From positions 1-64,000 of the forward strand of contig CALVUD010000004.1 of the NCBI GenBank assembly GCA_944363505.1: 64,000 nt of DNA, read 5' to 3'. A program made the translations under genes and the position numbers. The notes beneath the pieces are model-generated. The model saw only the letters and a program-made list of their open reading frames with translations, was not told the DNA's origin and ran no database searches. The stretch is from an uncultured Clostridia bacterium (GTDB lineage Bacteria; Bacillota; Clostridia; Christensenellales; DTU072). Positions 1-8,843 of the stretch are shown here, piece by piece; positions within the stretch are counted from its first letter, which is position 1, and every line of letters starts with the position of its first letter.

Positions 1-47
1 CTTGTGCCCCGCCAGTAAAGATTAGGGTTATACCCGAAAATGAAAAA

Positions 48-80
48 CCACCCGCTTGGCGGGTGGATATTTATTTTTTC
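48..80 (+). terminator. Rho-independent terminator of an upstream gene
   Basis: A 7-bp GC-rich stem (CCACCCG at 48-54 pairing with 60-66) has a 5-nt loop and is followed by a T-rich tract to 79. A run of A before the stem would give a T tract on the other strand too, so it may work in both directions. The gene it serves lies outside the window; bases 1-47 hold no feature I can identify. Confidence 0.8.
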
Positions 81-107
81 GGCAGACAAAGTAACTTTGC
101 GCCGCGC

Positions 108-136
108 TTGACTTTTTCGGGTAGGGGTACAATAAT
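108..136 (+). promoter_or_regulatory. Sigma-A-type promoter of the MATE gene
   Basis: TTGACT at 108-113, a 17-bp spacer and AATAAT at 131-136 (5/6 matches to each consensus hexamer). It lies just after the terminator at 48-80 and 34 bp before the start codon. Confidence 0.55.
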
Positions 137-170
137 TGAAGCGGAATAATAAAATGAAAACGGAGGGAGT

Positions 171-1592
171 ATGCCCGAGGTCGAGAAAAACGATTTTTCG
201 GTGGGAAGCGTAAAAAAGAGTATCGTCAAGCTGGCGATACCGCTTACGCTCGCCCAACTGATAAACGTTCTGTACAACGTCGTGGACCGTATATATATAG
301 GGCATCTCGCGGAAAACGCCACCGACGCGTTGTCGGGCGTGGGGCTGGCGCTTCCGATAATAACGCTGATCACGGGATTTGCGAACCTGTTCGGCATGGG
401 CGGCGCGTCGCTCGCCTCCATTGCCCGAGGCGCGCACGAAAAGGAAAAAGCCGAAAGTATCATGGGTACTTCGTTTACCATGCTCCTGTTGACCGGCGCG
501 GCACTGACGGCGCTTCTGGAAATATTTCACGAACCGCTTCTGTATCTTGTGGGCGCGAGCGAGGCTACGATAGGCTATGCAAAGGATTATCTGGTGATAT
601 ACCTTGCGGGCACTTTGTTTCAGATGCTCTCGCTCGGCATGAACAGTTTTATCAATTCCCAAGGATTCGCAAAGACGGGAATGATGACGGTGCTTATAGG
701 AGCCGGGCTTAATATAGCGCTGGATCCCGTCATGATATTCACTTTAAACCTCGGCGTAAAGGGCGCGGCGATAGCTACCATAATCTCTCAAACGGTATCC
801 GCAACATGGTCTGTAGGTTTCCTGTTCTCCAAGAAAGCCATACTTCGTTTGACCCTGAAGAATATGCGCGTGAACTTCGGGCATCTGAAAAAGATCGTGG
901 CGCTCGGGCTTAGCGCGTTCGTTATGAACATGTCCACAGGCGTTGTTCAGGTAGTCAACAACATAACGCTCGGCGCATACGGCGGCGACGTTTATATCGG
1001 GGTCATGACGATAGTCAATTCTTTAAGGGAAGTGGTATATACGCCCTTGCAGGGGCTTGCGGGCGGCGCTCAGCCCGTAGTCGGCTACAATTACGGCGCG
1101 CGCCGCTATGACCGCGTCAGAGAAAGCGTGTTCTTCATGACGGCGGTGTCTTTGGCGTTTACGATGGCGGTCTGGGCGGTTATTTTGATAATTCCCGAAT
1201 CCATCATTCGGCTGTTCACTTCCGACCCCGAACTGATCGAGGCGGGAGTTCCCGCCATGCACATTTACTTTTTCGGACTGTTTCTGGCGGCGTTGCAGTT
1301 TTCGGGGCAGTACACTTTCGTCGCCGTGGGGCGCTCGAGGGAAGCGATTTTCTTTTCCACGCTCAGGAAATTCATTATCGTCGTGCCGCTCGCCCTGACT
1401 TTGCCTTTGATAGAATCGATAGGGGTAAAAGGCGTGTTTTTGGCGGAGCCGATTTCGAGCTTCGTCGCCTCGACGGCGTGCTATGTTACGATGTATTTTA
1501 AAGTATTGCGTCCGATGAAGCGCTTATCCCTCGGCGCAAAACCCGATAAAAGCGCAGCTTCAGACGAAAACGAGCGCGTTTCCGAAGAATGA
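171..1592 (+). CDS. MATE family multidrug/cation antiporter
   Basis: Inner-membrane exporter of the MATE family (NorM/MepA-like), expected to expel cationic drugs or metabolites in exchange for Na+ or H+. The 473-residue product has the family length and about 12 hydrophobic segments in two similar halves. Typical family signatures are visible: the first helix reads PLTLAQLINVLYNVVDRIYIG (split here as PLTLAQLINV and YNVVDRIYIGH), the middle has GMNSFINSQGFAKTG and the second half QPVVGYNYGARR. The start has a clear GGAGGGAG ribosome site 1-2 bases upstream region (161-170) and its own promoter. It appears to be a single-gene transcript, because the next gene has a separate promoter. The C-terminal 20 residues are polar and probably cytoplasmic. 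The substrate cannot be told from sequence. Confidence 0.93.
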   Translation: MPEVEKNDFSVGSVKKSIVKLAIPLTLAQLINVLYNVVDRIYIGHLAENATDALSGVGLALPIITLITGFANLFGMGGASLASIARGAHEKEKAESIMGTSFTMLLLTGAALTALLEIFHEPLLYLVGASEATIGYAKDYLVIYLAGTLFQMLSLGMNSFINSQGFAKTGMMTVLIGAGLNIALDPVMIFTLNLGVKGAAIATIISQTVSATWSVGFLFSKKAILRLTLKNMRVNFGHLKKIVALGLSAFVMNMSTGVVQVVNNITLGAYGGDVYIGVMTIVNSLREVVYTPLQGLAGGAQPVVGYNYGARRYDRVRESVFFMTAVSLAFTMAVWAVILIIPESIIRLFTSDPELIEAGVPAMHIYFFGLFLAALQFSGQYTFVAVGRSREAIFFSTLRKFIIVVPLALTLPLIESIGVKGVFLAEPISSFVASTACYVTMYFKVLRPMKRLSLGAKPDKSAASDENERVSEE

Positions 1593-1634
1593 TTTTCCGG
1601 TTAAAATCGTCCGTCCGTCCGCCGATTTTCCGTC

Positions 1635-1663
1635 TTTACAAACCCGCACGCCCGCGTTATAAT
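1635..1663 (+). promoter_or_regulatory. Promoter of the inositol operon
   Basis: TTTACA at 1635-1640, 17-bp spacer, perfect TATAAT at 1658-1663. It sits 40 bp upstream of the transporter start and is the only convincing promoter ahead of the six-gene iol cluster. I see no obvious CRE box or IolR operator beside it. Confidence 0.7.
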
Positions 1664-1703
1664 TATATATGCGGGCTGATACGCGCCGAAAAACGGAGGA
1701 TAC

Positions 1704-3290
1704 ATGGACAACGAAATTTTGAACGATACCGCACCCGTCACGGAAGCGGAAGCCAACCACGCTACCCCCGAGACCAACGTTTCTTTTCACCCAAAAAAGT
1801 ACATGGGCAAAAAAGAGATGATAATGTTCGGAGTCGCCGCCTGCGGACAGGGCATGATCTATGCCGTAATGTCCTCGTATATCAGCGACTTTTATATCAG
1901 CGTCATGCGTCTGCCGCTGGTATTCGTATTGTTGCTTATGCTTTTGGCGAGGCTGTGGGACGCCGTTAACGACCCGATGATGGGAATAATAGCGGACAAG
2001 TACACCACAAAGCTCGGTAAGATGAAGCCTTATGTGCTGTTTACCGCGATACCGATAGGCGTATTGACCTTTTTCATGTTCTACGTTCCGGAAGGTTTGG
2101 ATACGACGGAACTTATGATCTATGCGGCGTTCATATACGTTTTCTGGGGAATGACCTATACCGTCTCCGACGTTCCGTTCTGGACGCTGCCCAACATTAT
2201 GACCCCGAACCCCGAAGAACGCGCTACCACGATCTCGCTGGGGCGTACGATAAACGGCATAGGTACGGCGGTACCTTTAGCGCTGTTTATGGTACTGTCG
2301 TTCATACCCGCTTTGTCGGACGGCACGATAGCCGCCGAAAAGCAGAAATACATGATTTTGGTGCTGGTCGCTTGCATAATAGGCATTTCGCTGTTCGTTA
2401 CCAGCTTCTTTACGGTCAAGGAACGCGTTCAGCTCCCCCCGAAACCCAAGAGAAAGCCCGGCGAACCCGGAACGCTGAAGCGTCTGTTCACATGTAAGCC
2501 GCTGATGATCGTCGTCATTATGGGCGTACTGTCCAGCGGAAGATATATGATGCAGGTGGCGGCGATACACGTCGCGCGGTATGCGTTCTATATCGGACCT
2601 TCGCTGGACGGACTGACGGGCGAGGCGCTCGAGGAGGCGCTTTCGGGCAGTATCGGCACGGTGTCCACGCTTTTCCAGGTGTGCTCCGCGATAGGCATGT
2701 TCGGCTCGATGCTCGTCATGCCGTTGCTTTACAAAAAATTCAACTATAAACAGATAGTCATAGTTTCCTGCGTGGGCGGCTTTATAGCGAGTATCGTTTC
2801 CACGCTGCTCGGTTCCCTCAGTATATTCACTTCGGCGAACTGGCTCGTATATCTTCTGATACCTTTCATTATCATCCAGTGCATACCGTTGGGCGCGCTG
2901 AACGTTACCGCTTACGCGATGATAGGCGACAGCCTCGATTATCTGGAGTGGAAGACGGGCTTCCGCGACAACGCTCTGGGTTCGGCGTGCCAGTCTTTTG
3001 TCAATAAACTGGGCAACGCTCTGGCGACCACGTTTATCGTCATAATGTATATGATAATAAACCTCGACCCCGCGCAGTCGGTTTCGCAGGACGCCGTAAT
3101 ACGCGTTACGGAACTGAGCGACATGCAGCGTTTCGGTATGTTCTCGCTGGTATCGATAGTGCCGGGCATCAGTCTGATACTGACCGCGATACCCGTATTC
3201 TTCTATGACCTCACGGGCAAAAAGAAAGAAACCATAACGGCGGAACTCGCGGCGCGGCGCGAAGCGCAGGGCATATCCATAGAGGCGTAA
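1704..3290 (+). CDS. GPH-family (MelB-type) sugar/polyol symporter, probably for inositol
   Basis: A 528-residue membrane protein of the glycoside-pentoside-hexuronide:cation symporter family. Family hallmarks are visible: RLWDAVNDPMMGIIADKY in the helix 2-3 loop (residues ~82-99), followed by KLGKMKPY, and later YTVSDVPFWTLPNIMTPNPE with the conserved Asp and ERATT. About 12 hydrophobic helices follow a polar 30-residue N-terminal tail that is longer than in MelB. The start ATG has an AGGA ribosome site (CGGAGGATAC). It is the first gene of the operon and is 20 bp from iolB, so myo-inositol or a close relative is the likely cargo. That assignment is inference from context; known inositol porters of Bacillus belong to the sugar-porter MFS family instead. 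Confidence 0.9.
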   Translation: MDNEILNDTAPVTEAEANHATPETNVSFHPKKYMGKKEMIMFGVAACGQGMIYAVMSSYISDFYISVMRLPLVFVLLLMLLARLWDAVNDPMMGIIADKYTTKLGKMKPYVLFTAIPIGVLTFFMFYVPEGLDTTELMIYAAFIYVFWGMTYTVSDVPFWTLPNIMTPNPEERATTISLGRTINGIGTAVPLALFMVLSFIPALSDGTIAAEKQKYMILVLVACIIGISLFVTSFFTVKERVQLPPKPKRKPGEPGTLKRLFTCKPLMIVVIMGVLSSGRYMMQVAAIHVARYAFYIGPSLDGLTGEALEEALSGSIGTVSTLFQVCSAIGMFGSMLVMPLLYKKFNYKQIVIVSCVGGFIASIVSTLLGSLSIFTSANWLVYLLIPFIIIQCIPLGALNVTAYAMIGDSLDYLEWKTGFRDNALGSACQSFVNKLGNALATTFIVIMYMIINLDPAQSVSQDAVIRVTELSDMQRFGMFSLVSIVPGISLILTAIPVFFYDLTGKKKETITAELAARREAQGISIEA

Positions 3291-3310
3291 TAAATTTTTA
3301 GGAGAGATAT

Positions 3311-4090
3311 ATGTTCCGTTATCCCAAATTCAGAAACGGCAGACAGCAACTGACGAACGCTTATTCGGAAAGCACCGCTTTCACGATGATGAATATCGCC
3401 GCGTACGATCTAAAAGCAGGCGAGGATCTGATGATTCTCGAACCGGGTATGGAAACGGCGATCCTGCTTTTAAGCGGCAAAATCACTTATTATTACGACG
3501 AAACCGAGGCGACGGCGGAGCGCGCAGGCGTGTTGAAGGCGCTTCCCACCTGCCTTCACGTCGCGCGCGGGCACGAAGTCGTCGTGAGGGCGGAAACGGA
3601 CGCCGAGATCCTGGTGCAGAGCACCGAAAACGAACGCGATTTTCCGTCGAGGCTTTTCCGTCAGGAAGACGTCGTAAAAGTGGTTTCCTGCGAAGGAAAG
3701 TGGGAAAATACCGCCGTGAGGGACGTTGTGGACATCATAAACATAAAAAATTCGCCTTATTCCAATATGGTGCTCGGCGAAGTGTACGCGAGACAGGGCA
3801 GATGGTGGAGTTATATCCCGCATTTCCATCCGCAACCCGAAGTGTATTACTATAAATTCGAGCGTCCGGAAGGTTTCGGCGCGTGCTTTATCGGCGACAA
3901 GGCGTATACCGTCAAGGACAAAAGCGTGGGCGCGTTCCCGGGCGGACTGACTCACGTTCAGGTAACCGCTCCCGGATATCCGATGTACTGCGCCTGGATG
4001 ATAAGGCACCTTCCCGGAGATCCCTGGGACAACACCAGGACCGATAAGCCCGAATATATGTGGCTCAACGAAAATCCCGAACTCAAATAA
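3311..4090 (+). CDS. iolB: 5-deoxy-glucuronate isomerase IolB
   Basis: Cupin-type isomerase that converts 5-deoxy-D-glucuronate to 2-deoxy-5-keto-D-gluconate in myo-inositol breakdown (cytoplasm). The 259-residue length fits the family (about 265-275). The bicupin pattern is visible: a metal-binding stretch PHFHPQPEVYYY at residues ~174-185 with two His and one Glu, followed by the characteristic FPGGLTHVQVTAPGYPMYC in the C-terminal half, and a terminal region HLPGDPW. A GGAGA ribosome site lies 8 bases before the ATG. It lies between the transporter and iolD with short gaps (20 and 11 bp), consistent with one transcript. Confidence 0.95.
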   Translation: MFRYPKFRNGRQQLTNAYSESTAFTMMNIAAYDLKAGEDLMILEPGMETAILLLSGKITYYYDETEATAERAGVLKALPTCLHVARGHEVVVRAETDAEILVQSTENERDFPSRLFRQEDVVKVVSCEGKWENTAVRDVVDIINIKNSPYSNMVLGEVYARQGRWWSYIPHFHPQPEVYYYKFERPEGFGACFIGDKAYTVKDKSVGAFPGGLTHVQVTAPGYPMYCAWMIRHLPGDPWDNTRTDKPEYMWLNENPELK

Positions 4091-4101
4091 GGAGAGAATA
4101 T

Positions 4102-6003
4102 ATGACTAAAATTTCGGTCGGAGAAGCTATCGTCCGCTATCTGGACAACCAGTACGTTTCGTTCGACGGTGCAGAATACAAGTTCGTCGAAGGCGTGTTC
4201 GCCGTGTTCGGACACGGCTGCGTGCTGGGAATAGGCGAGGCGCTTGCAAACGGCAACCATTCCCTGAAAGTATATCAGGGCAAAAACGAGCAGGGCATGG
4301 CGCACGCCGCCACCGCTTACGCGAAACAAAACAACCGCCGTAAGATAATGCCCTGTATTTCGTCCATAGGTCCGGGCGCAGCCAATATGGTTACGGCGGC
4401 GGCGGTCGCGACGGTAAACAATATCCCTTTGTTGCTGTTCCCCGGAGACACGTTCTCGACCAGGAGACCCGATCCCGTGCTTCAGCAATTCGAACAGCCT
4501 CACGACCTGACCGTTACCACGAACGACGCGTTCAAGCCGGTATGCAGAGCTTTCGACAGGATATACCGCGCGGAAATGCTGTACCCGGCACTCGAAAACG
4601 CCATGCGCGTGCTGACCGATCCCGAGCTTGCGGGCGCGGTATGTATCGCGTTGCCGCAGGACGTTCAGGGCGAGGTGTACGACTTCCCCGAATATATGTT
4701 TGCTAAGCGCGTGCGCGTCATTCGCCGCCCCGTTCCCTCGGAGGACGAACTCGGCGCCGCGGCAAAAATAATCCGCGAAGCCAAATATCCGCTGGTAATA
4801 GTCGGCGGCGGCGCGAGATATTCGGAAGCGGGTAAAGCGATCAGCGAGTTTTTGAGCGAAGCGAACATCCCGTTCGCAGAGACGCAGGCGGGTAAATCCA
4901 CTATACCCGAATCGTCGCCTTACTATCTCGGAGGTCTCGGAGTAACCGGCAACGCCGCGGCGAACACGGTTGCAGCCGAAGCGGACGTAATCATAGGTTT
5001 GGGTACCCGTTTTTCGGACTTTACGACCTCAAGCAAGACTTTGTTCAAAAACGCCAAAGCGTTCGTCAATATCAACGTATCCCGCTATCACGCGCTGAAA
5101 ATGCGCGGGAACATAGTCGTCGGCGACGTCAAGGCAAGCGTCGAAGCGCTCGCCGAAAAGCTGAAAGGGTATCGCAGCAAATACTCCGACGAATATGTCG
5201 TCGCGAGAAAGAAATGGGAGGAAGAGAGCGAGCGCCTGTTCAAGAGCGTATATTCCAAACAACTCGTTCCCGAAGTGAAAGCCATGACCCCGGGAGCGAT
5301 AGAGGACTTCCATAAGGCTTCGGGCGCCGAGCTTACGCAGACGGCGGCGATAGGACTTATCAGAAAACTGATACCTATGGACGCCGTGGTGGTCGCGGCG
5401 GCGGGCTCTCTTCCCGGATGTATGCAACGGCTGTGGGATACTGACAGCCTGTATTCGTACAACATGGAATACGGATATTCGTGCATGGGCTACGAGATAG
5501 CGGGAGCATTCGGCTCCAAACTCGCGATGCCGTCGCGCGAAGTGTACGCTATGGTGGGCGACGGATCGTATCTGATGCTCCATTCCGAAATGGTAACCGC
5601 CGTTCAGGAAGGAATCAAGATAAACGTATTGCTTTTCGACAACGGCGGTTTCGGTTGCATCAACAATCTTCAGATGGGCAAGGGGGTAAATTCTCTCGCC
5701 ACGGAATTCAGATACGGCGCGAAAGCGGATACGCCTTTCGTACCGATAGATTACGCGATGAGCGCCAGGGCTTACGGTTTCAAGGCGTATACCGCGAGGA
5801 CTCTGGCGGAGCTTGCCGAAGCGTTGAACGCTGCCAAAAAGGAAAGCGGCAGCGTGCTTATCGACATTAAGGTTTTGCCGAAAACGATGACGGACGGCTG
5901 CGTCCACGGCTGGTGGCAGACCGGATTAACGCATGCTCCGAGGAACGAAACGCAGAAAGAAGCGCTTTCCGAACTCGAAGAAAATATCAAAAAATACAAA
6001 TAA
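4102..6003 (+). CDS. iolD: 3D-(3,5/4)-trihydroxycyclohexane-1,2-dione hydrolase IolD
   Basis: Thiamine-diphosphate enzyme that opens the diketo ring to 5-deoxy-glucuronate. The start was set at 4102 because AAGGAGA lies 7 bases upstream there; a longer in-frame version would run back into iolB. The product is 633 residues, the usual IolD length. The N-terminal domain has the ThDP catalytic glutamate in YQGKNEQGMAHAA (Glu63), and the C-terminal domain has the Mg-ThDP motif beginning GDGSYLML at residue 486 and ending in DNGGFGCINNLQ. The central acetohydroxy-acid-synthase-like domain lies between. The gene is 11 bp after iolB and 12 bp before iolE. Confidence 0.96.
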   Translation: MTKISVGEAIVRYLDNQYVSFDGAEYKFVEGVFAVFGHGCVLGIGEALANGNHSLKVYQGKNEQGMAHAATAYAKQNNRRKIMPCISSIGPGAANMVTAAAVATVNNIPLLLFPGDTFSTRRPDPVLQQFEQPHDLTVTTNDAFKPVCRAFDRIYRAEMLYPALENAMRVLTDPELAGAVCIALPQDVQGEVYDFPEYMFAKRVRVIRRPVPSEDELGAAAKIIREAKYPLVIVGGGARYSEAGKAISEFLSEANIPFAETQAGKSTIPESSPYYLGGLGVTGNAAANTVAAEADVIIGLGTRFSDFTTSSKTLFKNAKAFVNINVSRYHALKMRGNIVVGDVKASVEALAEKLKGYRSKYSDEYVVARKKWEEESERLFKSVYSKQLVPEVKAMTPGAIEDFHKASGAELTQTAAIGLIRKLIPMDAVVVAAAGSLPGCMQRLWDTDSLYSYNMEYGYSCMGYEIAGAFGSKLAMPSREVYAMVGDGSYLMLHSEMVTAVQEGIKINVLLFDNGGFGCINNLQMGKGVNSLATEFRYGAKADTPFVPIDYAMSARAYGFKAYTARTLAELAEALNAAKKESGSVLIDIKVLPKTMTDGCVHGWWQTGLTHAPRNETQKEALSELEENIKKYK

Positions 6004-6015
6004 ACGGAGTAAACT

Positions 6016-6912
6016 ATGCTTGACAAGAAAAAAATCAAACTGGGTATAGCCCCGATAGGCTGGACGAACGACGATATGCCCGACCTCGGCGGGGAGAATA
6101 CATTCGAACAATGCGTCAGCGAAATGGCGCTCGCAGGCTTTAAGGGCACCGAGATCGGCAACAAGTATCCCGCGAAGATCAACGCTCTGCGCCGCGCGCT
6201 GAACCTCAGAAAACTAAAGATCGCCAACTCGTGGTTTTCGACCTTCCTTCTGGAACAGCCTTTTTACGACGTTGAAGCCGAATTTCACAAAAAATGCAAA
6301 TTCCTGAAAGCCATGGGCGCCAAGGTCATCGGCGTCAGCGAACAGAGCCGCTCCATACAGGGTAAATCCGTGCCGATTTTCGGCGATAAGCCCGTGATGA
6401 GCGAAAAAGAATGGGCGGTATTCACCGACGGACTGAACCATCTGGGCGAAATAGCTTTGGAATGGTACGGCATAAACCTTACATATCACCACCATATGGG
6501 AACGGTGGTACAGACGGAGGCGGAGATAGAGCGTATGATGGCGGAGACCGATCCCAAATTCGTCAGTCTGCTTTACGATACGGGACATCTCGCGTACTGC
6601 GGCGAGGACTATATGAAGATCCTGCGCAAGTACATTCCGAGGATCAAGCACGTTCATTTGAAGGACATTCGCCCCAACGTGATCGCCGAGGTAAGGCGCG
6701 ACAACCTGTCGTTTCTGGACGGGGTCAGAAAGGGGACATTCACCGTGCCCGGCGACGGCGCGATAGATTTTGCGCCCGTATTCGAAGTGATAGGAGACTC
6801 CGATTATACGGGATGGCTTTTGGTGGAAGCCGAACAGGATCCCGCGCTGGCGAATCCTCTCGAATACGCAATCAAAGCCAGAAAATACATAAAACAGACA
6901 GCGAAGATCTAA
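6016..6912 (+). CDS. iolE: Inosose dehydratase IolE
   Basis: TIM-barrel enzyme (xylose-isomerase-like fold) that dehydrates 2-keto-myo-inositol to the diketone used by IolD. The 298-residue product has the IolE length and starts with IKLGIAPIGWTNDDMPDLGG, the recognisable family N-terminus. Metal-site features include YHHHMGTVVQTEAEIERMM, LLYDTGHLAYCGED and KHVHLKDIRP, supplying Glu, Asp and His ligands, and the final Glu lies in WLLVEAEQDP. The CGGAG ribosome site is 7 bases upstream. It belongs to the iol operon, 15 bp before iolG. Confidence 0.95.
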   Translation: MLDKKKIKLGIAPIGWTNDDMPDLGGENTFEQCVSEMALAGFKGTEIGNKYPAKINALRRALNLRKLKIANSWFSTFLLEQPFYDVEAEFHKKCKFLKAMGAKVIGVSEQSRSIQGKSVPIFGDKPVMSEKEWAVFTDGLNHLGEIALEWYGINLTYHHHMGTVVQTEAEIERMMAETDPKFVSLLYDTGHLAYCGEDYMKILRKYIPRIKHVHLKDIRPNVIAEVRRDNLSFLDGVRKGTFTVPGDGAIDFAPVFEVIGDSDYTGWLLVEAEQDPALANPLEYAIKARKYIKQTAKI

Positions 6913-6927
6913 TCAGGAGAATCAAAT

Positions 6928-7950
6928 ATGAAAATAGGTATCATCGGAGCAGGAAGAATAGGTAAAGTGCACGCCGAGAGCGTGACGCGTTTCGTCAAAA
7001 ACGCTACCGTCGAGGCGATAGCCGACCCGTTCATGAACGATAAGACCGAACAATGGGCGAAGGAACTGGGTATCCCGAAAATCTACAAGGATTATAAAAA
7101 GATCCTGGCGGATCCCGAAATACAAGCGGTACTGATATGTTCGTCGACCGACACTCACAGTCCGATCTCCTTGGAAGCCGTTAAAGCGGGCAAGCACATT
7201 TTCTGCGAAAAGCCCATAGACCACGACGTCGCGAAGATAAAACAGGTGATCGACGCGCTGAAAGGCACTTCGCTGAAGTATCAGGTGGGATTCAACCGCC
7301 GCTTCGACCACAACTTCCGCGCCGCAAAAGCGGCGGTCGCGGCGGGCAAAATAGGCGAACTGAACACGTTGTCTATTACCAGCCGCGATCCCGGCGCTCC
7401 CCCCGTTTCCTATATCAAAGTTTCGGGCGGGATATTCCTGGATATGACAATACACGATTTCGACATGGTCAGGTTCGTGTCGGGCGACGAAGTGGAGGAA
7501 GTTTACGCTTCGGGCGCGGTACTGGTCGATCCCGAGATAGGCAAGGCGGGCGACATCGATACCGCGATCATCACGCTGAAACTCAAAAGCGGCGCCATTG
7601 CGGTCGTCAACAACTGCCGCCGCGCCTCCTACGGCTATGATCAGCGTCTGGAGGCATTCGGTTCGCTGGGTCAGGTCGAGGTGCAAAACGACACCGATTC
7701 CACGGCGGTCATTTCCGACGCGAACGGCGTAACCAAAGAAAAGCCCAAATATTTCTTCCTGGAAAGGTACATGGCGGCGTACACCGCCGAAATAGAGTCC
7801 TTCGTCAATGCCGTGGAAAAGGATACTCCCGTGGAAGTTGGCGTTAACGACGGACTTCAACCCGTTCTGATAGGGCTTGCGGCAACGCTTTCCGTCAAAG
7901 AAAACCGACCCGTAAAAATCGCGGAAATAGCCGCCGAATATGCTCTTTAA
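6928..7950 (+). CDS. iolG: Inositol 2-dehydrogenase IolG
   Basis: NAD-dependent enzyme that oxidises myo-inositol to scyllo-inosose, the first step of the pathway. The 340-residue Gfo/Idh/MocA protein has the Rossmann motif GIIGAGRIGKVHAE at residues 4-17, CEKPID with catalytic Lys95, and LDMTIHDFDM with Asp172 and His176. These match the Lys, Asp and His positions used by Bacillus IolG, so inositol dehydrogenase is preferred over other family activities. The AGGAGA ribosome site is 9 bases upstream. It is followed after only 5 bp by the phospholipase-like gene. Confidence 0.95.
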   Translation: MKIGIIGAGRIGKVHAESVTRFVKNATVEAIADPFMNDKTEQWAKELGIPKIYKDYKKILADPEIQAVLICSSTDTHSPISLEAVKAGKHIFCEKPIDHDVAKIKQVIDALKGTSLKYQVGFNRRFDHNFRAAKAAVAAGKIGELNTLSITSRDPGAPPVSYIKVSGGIFLDMTIHDFDMVRFVSGDEVEEVYASGAVLVDPEIGKAGDIDTAIITLKLKSGAIAVVNNCRRASYGYDQRLEAFGSLGQVEVQNDTDSTAVISDANGVTKEKPKYFFLERYMAAYTAEIESFVNAVEKDTPVEVGVNDGLQPVLIGLAATLSVKENRPVKIAEIAAEYAL

Positions 7951-7955
7951 GCGAA

Positions 7956-8843
7956 ATGCCGAACCCTTTAACGCACTTTCTTTTCGCCGATGATCTCATA
8001 GGCGCGATACGCGGGGAGTCCGCGCGTGAAATCATACGCACGGCTCCCGACGCGTTCAGACTCGGAGCGCTCGGTCCCGATTACCTATTCATTTTGAGGG
8101 AACTGAAACTTGCGGACAAGCGCTTCGCCACACGCATGCACACCGAAAAATGCGTGGAAACCATGAACGCCCTTTGCCGAGCGAAAGACGCCGCGGGACG
8201 CGCATACGCGTTGGGGTTTTCCACGCACTACGTTCTGGATTCGAGTCTGCACCCTTACGTATTTTACGAAGCTCGGAATATCGAAAAAAACGCTTCTGCC
8301 GGCGAGGAGCTTTCGGCTTTCGCTCATTCGCTGATAGAGTGCGCGGTGGACGGCGAGTTTTTGAAAACCCACCCCGAAAGAGAGAAGTTTGCTTCGCGTT
8401 CGAAAACGCGAAGAACGCTGTCGCGCTTTATCCGCGACAACCTGAATCCGCTCTATGACGAAAAACTGTCCGCACGAAGGATCGCGTTCGCGTTCAAGAC
8501 GACCGAAAAACTTGCCGGGCTGACGGAAAACGCTTCGGGCAAAGTCAAGATTCGCGTTAGAAGGATAGAGGATCTGTTTTTCAAGAGCAGACGGCGATTT
8601 TCCGTTATGATCCAGCCTCCTGACGCCGACGAAAAACTCGACGTGCTGAACACCGCGAGAAGGCCGTTCCCTTCCGTCCGGGGAGGGAGCGCCAACCGCG
8701 TCATGAGCGTGGGCGAGATCATTGTCGGCGCGGTCAAAAAGGCGCTGGATTTCATCGACAAGGTCATGGCGGCGTTTGACGGAAAATATGAATTTACCTT
8801 GCGCGACATGCCTTTGGATTACGAAGGCAATTTAATAGCTTAA
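7956..8843 (+). CDS. Zinc-dependent phospholipase C-like protein
   Basis: A 295-residue protein related to the zinc-dependent phospholipase C family. The N-terminal half carries the family pattern of spaced His and Asp residues: PNPLTHFLFADDL, FRLGALGPDYLF, MHTEKCVETM, FSTHYVLDSSLHPYVFYE and AHSLIECAVDGEF, which would build the metal site. There is no signal peptide, so the protein is probably cytoplasmic, unlike secreted PLC toxins. It starts 5 bp after iolG with no ribosome site of its own, suggesting translation coupled to iolG. Its last 50 bp overlap the end of the PAP2 gene on the other strand. Whether it acts on phosphatidylinositol or similar to feed the iol pathway is speculation. Confidence 0.75.
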   Translation: MPNPLTHFLFADDLIGAIRGESAREIIRTAPDAFRLGALGPDYLFILRELKLADKRFATRMHTEKCVETMNALCRAKDAAGRAYALGFSTHYVLDSSLHPYVFYEARNIEKNASAGEELSAFAHSLIECAVDGEFLKTHPEREKFASRSKTRRTLSRFIRDNLNPLYDEKLSARRIAFAFKTTEKLAGLTENASGKVKIRVRRIEDLFFKSRRRFSVMIQPPDADEKLDVLNTARRPFPSVRGGSANRVMSVGEIIVGAVKKALDFIDKVMAAFDGKYEFTLRDMPLDYEGNLIA

